Shown: positions 1 through 5,509 of the stretch, one piece after another | How positions within the stretch are numbered: the stretch's first letter is position 1 | How the letters are laid out: each line of letters begins with the position of its first letter | From: Xanthobacteraceae bacterium | Lineage (GTDB): Bacteria > Pseudomonadota > Alphaproteobacteria > Rhizobiales > Xanthobacteraceae | Direction of reading: 5' to 3' | Length of the DNA stretch: 6,219 nucleotides | Assembly: GCA_030043175.1 (NCBI GenBank) | Contig: JASHYD010000653.1 | Coordinates: 1 to 6,219, forward strand | Program-made: the position numbers and the translations under genes | The notes under the pieces: generated by a model | Told to the model about the DNA's origin: nothing | What the model saw: the letters and a program-made list of their open reading frames with translations, nothing else | Databases searched by the model: none

Positions 1-459
1 GTCGTCGTGGGCGCTCCAGAAGTCGTACTCGCGTCGACCGATGAGGTAGCGCGCCTTCGGGAAGGTCGGCGGCCATTTGCCGTTCTCGAGCATCGTGTTC
101 CAGCCGACGTGGTCGACGTGCAGGTGCGTGCACACCACGGCATCGACTCCGTCGCGCGACCAGCCGGCCTCGCCAAGGTGCTGCAGGAACGGCGTCGCCA
201 GCGGCTGGCCGCCGGTGATCTCGCGAGGTCGGTCGTTGCCGACGCAGGTGTCGACGACCAGCTTCAGCCCCGGCGCCTCGACCAGCAGCGCGTGGATGCT
301 GAGCTTCAGGTTATCGTCCTCGCCGACGAAGTGCTGATAAAGCCACGCCAACTTGCGCAGCTCCGCGGCCGTGGCCTGCGGTATGACCTTGGCCGGCACC
401 GGCAAATCCATCTCGACGATGTGAGTGACCTTCACCCGGCCCACTTGCCAGCTAAGCAT
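1..459 (-). CDS. MBL-fold metallo-hydrolase, N-terminal 153 residues (runs off the window)
   Basis: A metallo-beta-lactamase-fold hydrolase that probably cleaves an ester, lactone or similar bond with a two-metal centre; the substrate cannot be told from this part. The frame begins MLSWQVGRVKVTHIVEMD, and the metal-binding signature THLHVDHVGWN lies at residues 111-121, with H112, H114, D116 and H117 as the HxHxDH ligands. A typical strand with D70 (LVVDTCVGND) precedes it. The frame is open to base 1, so the C-terminal half with the remaining His/Asp ligands is outside the window. I chose the ATG at 457-459 because AGGAGG (472-477 on this strand) sits about 12 bases upstream; an in-frame GTG at 466-468 is too close to that site. 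No signal peptide is seen, so it is probably cytosolic. It lies downstream of cysE on the same strand after a 137-base gap, so co-transcription is possible but not shown. The fold assignment is firm; the function is open. Confidence 0.88.
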   Translation of the reverse strand, partial: MLSWQVGRVKVTHIVEMDLPVPAKVIPQATAAELRKLAWLYQHFVGEDDNLKLSIHALLVEAPGLKLVVDTCVGNDRPREITGGQPLATPFLQHLGEAGWSRDGVDAVVCTHLHVDHVGWNTMLENGKWPPTFPKARYLIGRREYDFWSAHDD

Positions 460-519
460 CGCGCTCACGCCTCCTCGCTCGAGGTTCGACCCGACGGACC
501 TTTAGGCGCCCGCGGCTCA

Positions 520-550
520 GTTATCCATCCGGACGGCGTCGCCGTCGCAA
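520..550 (-). promoter_or_regulatory. Weak promoter-like pair and palindrome upstream of the MBL-fold gene
   Basis: In the 137-base gap after cysE the minus strand carries TTGCGA (545-550) and GATAAC (520-525) separated by 19 bases, a poor match to a sigma-70 promoter. A perfect palindrome, GACGGC-GTC-GCCGTC (532-546), lies between them and could be an operator or a hairpin. No T-run follows it, so it is not a standard terminator. This is a weak call based on sequence appearance only. Confidence 0.2.
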
Positions 551-596
551 TTGCGCGGGAGTCCTTACCTCATCGTCAAGCTCGCGCCCTTACCCT

Positions 597-1400
597 TCAG
601 CCATCGCCCAAGGTCTGATCCATTTCGCGGGCTGGCTCCTGCTCGGCACAAGGTCCGACGAGACGGGCCGGAACGCCAGCAGCGGTGCAACGAGCCGGCA
701 CAGCTTTCAACACAACACTGCCCGCCCCTATCTTGGCGCAAGCACCAATTTCAATGTTACCGAAGATGCCAGCGCCGGCCCCAATCATAACGCCCTCGCG
801 AATTTTCGGATGGCGGTCGCCGTGTACTTTGCCGGTTCCTCCGAGAGTTACCCCCTGGAGCATTGAGACACCGTCCTCAACGACTGTGGTCTCGCCGATA
901 ACGACACCAGTGCCGTGGTCGATCATTATGCCTCGGCCGAGACAAGCCGCGGGATTGATATCGATGCCAAAAACCAGCGCCATTCGGCTCTGAAGATAGA
1001 GCGCCAGGGCGCGCCGCTCTCGATGCAGCAATGCGTGAGCAAACCGATAGGCCTGAATGGCATGGAAACCTTTATAAAATAACAGAGCCTCCAGGGGAGA
1101 GTTACAGGCGGGATCGCGTTCGCACACGGCAGCGAGATCAGCACGAGCTGCAATCCCGATCTCTGCATCATCCATAGTAAGGGCGTCGAATACTTGACGC
1201 AGCAGCATGGCCGGAACATCTTCATTGCCGAGCCGCTGGGCAAGGATGTAACTGAGGGCATACTCGAAACAGGACTGATTAAGCACGCTTGTACGCGCGA
1301 GGCTGCCAAGGACGGGCTCCTCGTCAGCCAAGGAGGTGGCGGCGTGGCGGATGGTATCCCAAATCGAATCGTGACCAGCGAGCTGCCCGACGTGTTTCAT
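597..1400 (-). CDS. cysE: Serine O-acetyltransferase (CysE)
   Basis: Transfers acetyl from acetyl-CoA to L-serine to give O-acetylserine, the carbon acceptor for sulfide in cysteine synthesis, in the cytosol. The 267-residue product has the helical SATase N-terminal domain (about 11-115, with SIWDTIRHAATSLADEEP) followed by a left-handed beta-helix of hexapeptide repeats (about 145-250). Active-site residues align with E. coli CysE at a constant offset of four: D96 (D92), D147 (D143), D161-H162 (D157-H158) and H197 in DRHPKIREG (H193). GGTGK at 187-191 and AAGVPARLVG at 240-249 are also family hallmarks. The ATG at 1398-1400 is preferred because GGAGG lies six bases upstream; a GTG at 1449-1451 would add 17 residues but has no such site and touches a hairpin. 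Oddity: the chain ends QTLGDG, about ten residues shorter than aligned E. coli CysE, whose end is GDGI. The terminal Ile that binds CysK is therefore absent. The gene follows the M20 amidohydrolase on the same strand after a long spacer and probably has its own promoter. Identity is very sure. Confidence 0.96.
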   Translation of the reverse strand: MKHVGQLAGHDSIWDTIRHAATSLADEEPVLGSLARTSVLNQSCFEYALSYILAQRLGNEDVPAMLLRQVFDALTMDDAEIGIAARADLAAVCERDPACNSPLEALLFYKGFHAIQAYRFAHALLHRERRALALYLQSRMALVFGIDINPAACLGRGIMIDHGTGVVIGETTVVEDGVSMLQGVTLGGTGKVHGDRHPKIREGVMIGAGAGIFGNIEIGACAKIGAGSVVLKAVPARCTAAGVPARLVGPCAEQEPAREMDQTLGDG

Positions 1401-1452
1401 AAGAACCTCCAGGCTTCGAATTGCCGTGCCAAGGTGAAGGCGACCGATCACA

Positions 1453-1483
1453 CTCGGGTCAGCACCTGATTGCTGAACCCGAG
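1453..1483 (-). promoter_or_regulatory. Hairpin in the cysE leader
   Basis: On the cysE sense strand CTCGGGTTCAGC pairs with GCTGACCCGAG: 11 base pairs with one bulged T and an 8-base loop (AATCAGGT). It ends about 52 bases before the chosen ATG. No U-tract follows, so it does not look like a simple terminator. It could be a structured 5' leader, an attenuating element, or a protein-binding palindrome. The pairing is plain in the sequence; any function is inference. I do not recognise a known riboswitch class. Confidence 0.4.
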
Positions 1484-1672
1484 GAGTCTTCGTTGGGCAC
1501 CATACAGTTGAACACTGCCACGCAGACCCGCACTACTCGATGACACGAGACGTAGGACAAAAACCCGTGAGGACCTGTGGATGCCGAGAGCCATCACGAA
1601 CTCCCACCGCCTCATCAATGACCCACTTGCCCGAATTGCATTCAGCCTAAGTCAGAACTTGATCGCGTGGGA

Positions 1673-1696
1673 ACCGGGTTTGGGCTCACACCCGGT
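1673..1696. repeat. Inverted repeat ACCGGGT / ACCCGGT
   Basis: Perfect 7-base arms (1673-1679 and 1690-1696) flank a 10-base loop. The right arm, extended to ACCCGGTGC, recurs as a direct repeat at 1738-1746, 48 bases further on. It could be an operator cluster or chance in GC-rich DNA. There is no T-run, so a terminator is unlikely. Confidence 0.3.
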
Positions 1697-1864
1697 GCCT
1701 TTGACCACTTCCGTAGTTGGCCCAATTCTGCCCACCTACCCGGTGCACCAATGTCGCCAGTCATCTGAGGTACTCCGAACGCACCGGTCCAATGGCCGCC
1801 ATGGCCGTTTTTGATCCGAAGCGGTCATCGTCGCCTCGATTGCGGCAGCTTTCTTGCCCTGAAA

Positions 1865-3025
1865 TCACCGCAACGGCAATCGCTGCCGGACGACGGCGGC
1901 ATGCAAGTGCGCGCCGTGGAGCAAGCCTTTATCATTAAAGTCATACGACGGATTGTGCAGTGGTGCCGAACGCTCGCCGTTACCGGCGAACACGAAGCAG
2001 CCGGGCACATGTCCTAAGAACCGAGCGAAGTCCTCTGATGCCGTCACAGGCTCGCGCGCAGTTGCGACGTGCTCGTGATCGAATACTGTACAGGCCGCAA
2101 CAAAGGCTTCATCGATCAGGAAGGGATCGTTGAGCAGGGGTACGAACTCGCGCGTATAGTTCACCTCGACCGCAACATCGTACGTGCGGCCAGTTCCTTC
2201 GGCGATCCCTCGCATCTGTTTTTCGATCTCGGCGCTAATCTCGGGGCGGAAGCTGCGCGCATCGCCGAGGATGCGGGCAAGTCCGGGCAACGCGTTGCGG
2301 GTACCGTCGGTGATCAACTCCGTCACAGAGACCACGCCAATATCGTTAGGGCTTAGCCGACGGGAAACAATCGTCTGTAGGTTCATGACTGTTGCGCAAG
2401 CGGCAACAAGCACTTCCTTCCCCCAATGCGGGCGGGCGGCGTGACCGCCCACACGTTTCAGCACAATCTCGAAGTTGTCTTCCGCCGACATCATGGGCCC
2501 GGCGCGAGTCTCGAAATGACCAACTGGGAGGCCCGGCATGTTGTGCAACCCGTAGATCTCTTCGAACGGGAAGCGCTCGATTAGACCGTCGGCAATCATG
2601 GCGAGTGCACCTTTGCCCCATTCCTCTGCTGGCTGGAAGATGAAACGCACCGTGCCGCCGAACGCGCCTTGCTCGGCAAGGAGCTTGGCCGCGCCGAGTA
2701 ACATCGCCGTGTGGCCGTCATGGCCGCACGCATGCATCGTGCCCGGCGTCTGCGATCGGTAACTCTGCTCGCCCTGTTCCGTGATGCGGAGTGCATCCAT
2801 GTCGGCACGGAGCGCTATGGCCCGGTCGCCGTTACCGCGTTTGAGCGTGCCGACAACCCCGGTGCCGCCAATCCCTTCGGCCACCTCGTCAAAACCGAAC
2901 ACCCTAAGCTTGGCAGCGACGAAAGCGCTGGTGCGCCATTCCTCGAAACCGAACTCCGGATGGGAGTGCAAATCGCGGCGCCAAGCGGTCATTTCCCGTT
3001 CGAGTCTATCCAGGTCGAGAGACAA
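1865..3025 (-). CDS. M20 (M20D/HipO-like) metallo-amidohydrolase
   Basis: A zinc- or manganese-dependent amidase of the hippurate hydrolase / N-acyl-amino-acid deacylase family, 386 residues, the usual length. Order of parts: catalytic domain with RRDLHSHPEFGFEE (16-29) and RADMDAL (73-79), the metal motif MHACGHDGHT (C100, H102), QPAEE with general base E134 and ligand E135, and GLHN (H161). Next come the lid/dimer domain (about 182-290) with GGHAARPH (H195), then the C-terminal catalytic part with TASEDFARF (328-336) and the last ligand H357 in LHNPSYDFND. All ligands are present, so it should be active. The common Pro after MDAL is replaced by Arg80. The start is TTG at 3023-3025: AAGGAG sits exactly six bases upstream, the next residues match the family N-terminus, and no ATG fits. 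No signal peptide is seen, so it should be cytosolic. The substrate is not defined; hippurate, N-acetyl amino acids, indole-acetyl amino acids and N-acetyl-S-alkylcysteines are all family substrates. Confidence 0.93.
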   Translation of the reverse strand: MSLDLDRLEREMTAWRRDLHSHPEFGFEEWRTSAFVAAKLRVFGFDEVAEGIGGTGVVGTLKRGNGDRAIALRADMDALRITEQGEQSYRSQTPGTMHACGHDGHTAMLLGAAKLLAEQGAFGGTVRFIFQPAEEWGKGALAMIADGLIERFPFEEIYGLHNMPGLPVGHFETRAGPMMSAEDNFEIVLKRVGGHAARPHWGKEVLVAACATVMNLQTIVSRRLSPNDIGVVSVTELITDGTRNALPGLARILGDARSFRPEISAEIEKQMRGIAEGTGRTYDVAVEVNYTREFVPLLNDPFLIDEAFVAACTVFDHEHVATAREPVTASEDFARFLGHVPGCFVFAGNGERSAPLHNPSYDFNDKGLLHGAHLHAAVVRQRLPLR

Positions 3026-3050
3026 GCTGATCTCCTTAAAAGTGTAACGC

Positions 3051-3080
3051 GTTATCGCGCTCCTGACCGAACTCTGGCAA
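3051..3080 (-). promoter_or_regulatory. Possible sigma-70-type promoter of the M20 amidohydrolase
   Basis: The minus strand reads TTGCCA (3075-3080), 18 bases, then GATAAC (3051-3056). This would start a short leader just before the AAGGAG ribosome site (3032-3037) and the TTG start. Spacing and placement are good and the hexamers are fair. It is a pattern match only. Confidence 0.35.
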
Positions 3081-3189
3081 TGCCGCTCGCAGCGGGGGTC
3101 AAGACAGTATCGGGCATCGCGCCTTATAAGCTCGCAGTAGCGCGCTGGATCGGTGGCGCCTCAGGTTGCTGCACTTCCTGTAGAAAGCG

Positions 3190-3385
3190 GTCGCAAAGCT
3201 TCGAGCCTGGGCGGGTCGAAACGCACGACAGACTGGTCTCCGCGAAGCCTCGAAGCGCCGGGGCTTTCACGATCACTTTGCAGGAAACGCACCGTCCCAG
3301 TCGCTTCTCCACAGCCTGAGCAACGGCAGTTCGGAACAGATCGAAGGGGTCCCTCGACCTCAAACGCGACCTCGCACATGAGCAC
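3190..3385 (-). pseudogene. Degraded GFA-family (CENP-V/GFA zinc-fold) remnant
   Basis: One minus-strand frame reads MCEVAFEVEGPLRSVPNC followed directly by RCSGCGEATG. This resembles the family start (CGAVRFEVEGPLR...CHCSxCRxxTG), with cysteines near 3375 and at about 3312-3328. After that the family pattern appears to move to another minus frame, where RGFAETSLSCVSTRPGSKL (3193-3252) resembles the second zinc motif (RGFCxxCGSxLFWRxPGS) but has lost its cysteines. The spacing between the two halves is roughly 25 residues shorter than in intact proteins of about 120-140 residues. So I read it as a frameshifted, internally deleted and partly eroded copy of a glutathione-dependent formaldehyde-activating-like zinc protein. 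The first half is the stronger evidence; the second could be chance. Confidence 0.45.
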
Positions 3386-3503
3386 GCTGACCGAGCCGGT
3401 GCGACGGAAGGTCGTGCGCAGTTAAGATTTAGCACTCTTCGCCGCATTGACCATCGTCATTGCAGCGCTGCTGTTCGTGCGAGGCGCACCGAAGTGGTGC
3501 TAG
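3378..3503 (+). pseudogene. Small single-helix membrane protein frame interrupted by TAA
   Basis: From ATG 3378-3380 the frame reads MSTLTEPVRRKVVRS, then TAA (3423-3425). In the same frame it continues with LALFAALTIVIAALLF and a short tail RGAPKWC before TAG at 3501-3503. A basic N-terminal segment followed by one strongly hydrophobic stretch of about 17 residues is what a roughly 41-residue inner-membrane protein (N-terminus inside) would look like, with one codon mutated to stop. A GC-rich hairpin with T-rich flank begins 20 bases after the TAG, consistent with a small transcription unit. Against it, no clear ribosome site precedes the ATG, and its first bases overlap the GFA remnant on the other strand. 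I do not recognise a named family. It may be an eroded gene or a coincidence. Confidence 0.35.
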
Positions 3504-3522
3504 CCTATTGACTCGTTAACCG

Positions 3523-3551
3523 GCCGCCTTGGGGCGGCTCGTTTCTGTTAT
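3523..3551 (+). terminator. Probable rho-independent terminator
   Basis: GCCGCC-TTGG-GGCGGC forms a 6-bp GC stem with a four-base loop at 3523-3538. It is followed by TCGTTTCTGTTATT, which is T-rich though interrupted. It lies 20 bases after the TAG of the small membrane-protein frame and would end plus-strand transcription before the GNAT gene. The minus strand lacks a T-run, so it is directional. Confidence 0.45.
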
Positions 3552-3748
3552 TGGCTCATAGCGTCGAACCTCGAAACTCCATCCGCAATCTAGATGGTGT
3601 CCGAATTCTTTCAACATCGCAGGACCTCTGGAGGTCGTGTCAGACCGCCAACGACGGAGGCTGGTGCACGCCGCCGGCATCTTGCCGCCATTGGTGGATA
3701 AGTCGCAGTTACCTTTCGAGGCATTTGCATGGCTAGAAGGGGCGGAAC

Positions 3749-4285
3749 ATGGCGGACACGCACGACGTCGGCTTTCGGTCTTACCTGGCCTCCGACTTCG
3801 AGGCCGTGGCTGCTCAGTGGACGCGCGTCAACCGGGAGCTGGCACCCGCGGGAATGGAAGCCCTGTTCGAGCAATACATCTCGACCACGATCAAGGAAGA
3901 GCTTTCGCGTCTGCTCGATATCTTCTCGCTGGCGAGACGCAATGCCTTCTGGGTGGTCGAGTTAACCGACGGCAGCCGACGGATCGTGGGCACGTTCGGC
4001 ATCGAGTGTCACGACAGCGACACGACAGAGCTCCGGCGCATGTACATCGATGCGGGGTGGCGCGGCCGCGGCTTGGCTCAGCGTATGCTGCACAGGTCCG
4101 AGGAGATGGCCCGCGAGCTCGGCTTCTCTCGCATGATCGTCAGCACTGCCAACGTCCAACGCGCCGCGTTGCGATTCTATACCAAAAGCGGGTTCAAGCG
4201 CGTCAGAAGCGAAATCGCTGAGGCCATGACAGTCAAGCAGGCGGGCGGAGGGCTCCTGCGCCACTACTTCGAGAAGGTACTCTAG
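3749..4285 (+). CDS. GNAT-family N-acetyltransferase
   Basis: A cytosolic acetyl-CoA-dependent acyltransferase of the GNAT fold, 178 residues; the acceptor is unknown. Residues 5-70 form the variable N-terminal acceptor-binding part. IVGTFGIECHDSDTTELRRMYID (79-101) gives the central strands, and motif A is WRGRGLAQRML (104-114), the RGxGLA pyrophosphate-binding loop for CoA. Motif B is seen in NVQRAALRFYTKSGF (135-149), with Y144 in the position of the usual general-acid Tyr. The ATG at 3749-3751 follows a purine-rich AAGGGGCGG, a weak ribosome site; an ATG at 3729 is in another frame. No good promoter is seen in the 245 bases upstream. It converges with the AraC-family gene after 153 bases. 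The M20 amidohydrolase lies divergently about 720 bases away. Acetyltransferase/M20 deacylase pairs occur in S-alkylcysteine salvage (SnaA/SnaB with SndA/SndB in Bacillus), but this partner relation is speculation here. Confidence 0.9.
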   Translation: MADTHDVGFRSYLASDFEAVAAQWTRVNRELAPAGMEALFEQYISTTIKEELSRLLDIFSLARRNAFWVVELTDGSRRIVGTFGIECHDSDTTELRRMYIDAGWRGRGLAQRMLHRSEEMARELGFSRMIVSTANVQRAALRFYTKSGFKRVRSEIAEAMTVKQAGGGLLRHYFEKVL

Positions 4286-4377
4286 AGTTTCGTGAGGGGC
4301 TCGCCGCGGCAGCATTATGCCAGCGCCTCCAAGCTGCGATTCGAGCCGACCTCGACAGGCAAAGGCCGCAATAAACG

Positions 4378-4406
4378 GGTCCGGTAGGTGCGGGGTTGGA
4401 CCTTTT
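4378..4406 (+). terminator. Weak terminator-like hairpin after the GNAT gene
   Basis: GGTCC (4378-4382) can pair with GGACC (4398-4402) across a 15-base loop and is followed by TTTT. It sits in the 153-base gap between two converging genes, where a terminator is expected. The stem is short, so the call is tentative. Confidence 0.22.
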
Positions 4407-4438
4407 GGCTACCTTCTCTCCGTAGTCCCAATCGGATG

Positions 4439-5416
4439 CTACTTGTTCCGTCGGAACCATGCACGATAGGCCGATGGAGAAGCGCCGACGACACGCCGGA
4501 AGGCGGCCCGGAAGGTCTCCAACGAGCGATAGCCGGATTGCTCCGCGATTGCCTGAAGCGCGTCATCCGTGGCCTCGAGCAGCTCGCGTGCGCGGTACAT
4601 GCGTTCACGCTGCAACCAATCCGTCGGAGAGAGACCGACGCTTTCCCGGAAGCGCCGCTGGAAGGTGCGTTCGCTCATGGCGGCCCGTTTCGCAAATGTC
4701 TTCACGTCGAGGGGCTTGGCAAGGCTTTCCCTCGCCCAGTCCATCGCCGCTCCCATGCGGCCAGGCCGCTCCTGTACGGGAACGGCGATGGACTGGGACT
4801 GCCCGCCATCCCTGTGCGGCGGCATGACCAGGCGCCGCGCCACGCTGTTCGCAACCCTGCTGCCGAGATCCCGCCGGACCAGATGCAGACAGGCATCGAT
4901 GCCGGCTGAACTGCCTGCGGATGTGATGACGTTGCCGTCGTCGACGTAGAGCACGTCCTCTTCGAGGCCGATCTCGGGATACATGCGCTTGAGGTCCGGC
5001 ATGTGGCGCCAGTGCGTTGTCGCGCGCTTGCCGTCGAGCAGACCCGCCGCCGCCAATACGAACACCCCTGAGCAGATTGACAAGCATCGTGCGCCGCGAT
5101 TCGATGCGCGCACGATTGCTTGCAACAGACGCTCTGGCGGCCGCTCGACACGGTCCCGCCAACCCGGAACGATGATGGTGCGAGCATACTCCAGCGCGTC
5201 GAGGCCGGTTGTCGTCTCGATGACGATGCCACCGATGGCGCGCGACCTGCGCCCCTCAGCCGAGACTGCGCAAAACTCGTACCAGGGAAAATCGAACTCC
5301 GGACGAGGCAGTCCGAACACTTCCACGGCGATGCCGAACTCAAACGTGCACAGGCCATCGTAGGTGAGCGCGGCAACGAGGCCGGGCGACGATTGAAAGG
5401 ATGGGCGCTTCGTCAT
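4439..5416 (-). CDS. ftrA: GlxA/FtrA-type AraC-family transcriptional regulator
   Basis: A 325-residue DNA-binding regulator with an N-terminal DJ-1/PfpI-like (class I amidotransferase-like) domain and a C-terminal AraC double helix-turn-helix. The first domain (about 12-185) shows FEFGIAVEVFGLPRPEF (25-41), the elbow SICSGVFVLAAAGLLDG (113-129) with C115, and RATTHWRHMPDL (131-142). The C-terminal domain carries the first HTH at about 236-264 (FAKRAAMSERTFQRRFRESV) and the second at about 284-318 (IAEQSGYRSLETFRAAFRRV followed by VGASPSAYR). Such proteins sense a small molecule with the N-terminal domain, which normally has no catalytic role. The start ATG 5414-5416 has only a weak ribosome site, but the family N-terminus fits. 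It is divergent from the rhodanese gene with 93 bases between the starts, which suggests control of that gene and of itself. The FtrA name rests on overall resemblance and the rhodanese neighbour, so the symbol is less sure than the family. Confidence 0.9.
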   Translation of the reverse strand: MTKRPSFQSSPGLVAALTYDGLCTFEFGIAVEVFGLPRPEFDFPWYEFCAVSAEGRRSRAIGGIVIETTTGLDALEYARTIIVPGWRDRVERPPERLLQAIVRASNRGARCLSICSGVFVLAAAGLLDGKRATTHWRHMPDLKRMYPEIGLEEDVLYVDDGNVITSAGSSAGIDACLHLVRRDLGSRVANSVARRLVMPPHRDGGQSQSIAVPVQERPGRMGAAMDWARESLAKPLDVKTFAKRAAMSERTFQRRFRESVGLSPTDWLQRERMYRARELLEATDDALQAIAEQSGYRSLETFRAAFRRVVGASPSAYRAWFRRNK

Positions 5417-5509
5417 TGGCGGATTCTTACCATATTTTGTCGCTTACGCCGCTCGCGTCTCACTCTCTCAGTACGCATGTTGGCACCGCCACGAACAGGG
5501 AGCCACAAC
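5417..5509. promoter_or_regulatory. Shared divergent promoter region of the AraC-type regulator and rhodanese
   Basis: These 93 bases separate two genes read outward. An AT-rich core (CATATTTTGTC, 5431-5441) is flanked by two direct copies of CTTAC at 5426-5430 and 5443-5447, a 17-base period. A short inverted repeat, TGGC-ACC-GCCA, lies at 5481-5491. AraC-family regulators usually bind direct repeats about two helical turns long, so the CTTAC pair is the better operator candidate. No strong -35/-10 pair stands out on either strand. The rhodanese ribosome site GGGAG is at 5498-5502. Confidence 0.5.

Larger units (their letters stand above)
1401..1864. other. 464-base gap between the M20 amidohydrolase and cysE with no recognisable gene
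   Basis: No frame here has a family signature, a convincing ribosome site or protein-like composition; short open frames on both strands look like chance. It holds the cysE leader hairpin near the cysE end and an ACCGGGT/ACCCGGT inverted repeat near the middle. I could not find a good sigma-70 promoter for cysE, though one is expected because 464 bases is long for an uninterrupted operon. GGCC-rich sequence at 1793-1812 is followed by TTTTT on the plus strand, but no plus-strand gene precedes it. Confidence 0.5.

Noticed and set aside
7..618. Long plus-strand open frame of 203 codons opposite the MBL-fold gene
   Set aside because: It is the antisense of the MBL-fold gene and runs on into the cysE end; its translation has no family features, while the minus frame has a perfect HxHxDH motif.
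1581..1814. 77-codon plus frame in the M20-cysE gap
   Set aside because: There is no ribosome site, family motif or protein-like pattern; it looks like a chance frame in GC-rich DNA.
1793..1816. GGCC-rich sequence followed by TTTTT as a plus-strand terminator
   Set aside because: The possible stem is only four base pairs, and no plus-strand gene lies upstream of it.
2711..3319. Plus-strand open frame of 202 codons over the start of the M20 gene
   Set aside because: It is antisense to a gene with all catalytic motifs and has no motif or ribosome site of its own.
3611..3736. Minus-strand frame opposite the GNAT leader (CRRRAPASVVGG...)
   Set aside because: It is Arg/Pro-rich without motifs and mostly overlaps the GNAT gene or its leader; no support as a gene.
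3637..4221. 194-codon plus frame overlapping the GNAT gene
   Set aside because: It is an alternative frame of the GNAT gene with Arg/His-rich, unprotein-like composition; the GNAT frame carries the CoA-binding motif.
5120..5509. 130-codon upstream extension of the rhodanese frame
   Set aside because: Most of it (to 5416) is the mirror of the AraC-type regulator gene on the other strand; the ribosome site GGGAG and family length place the start at 5510.
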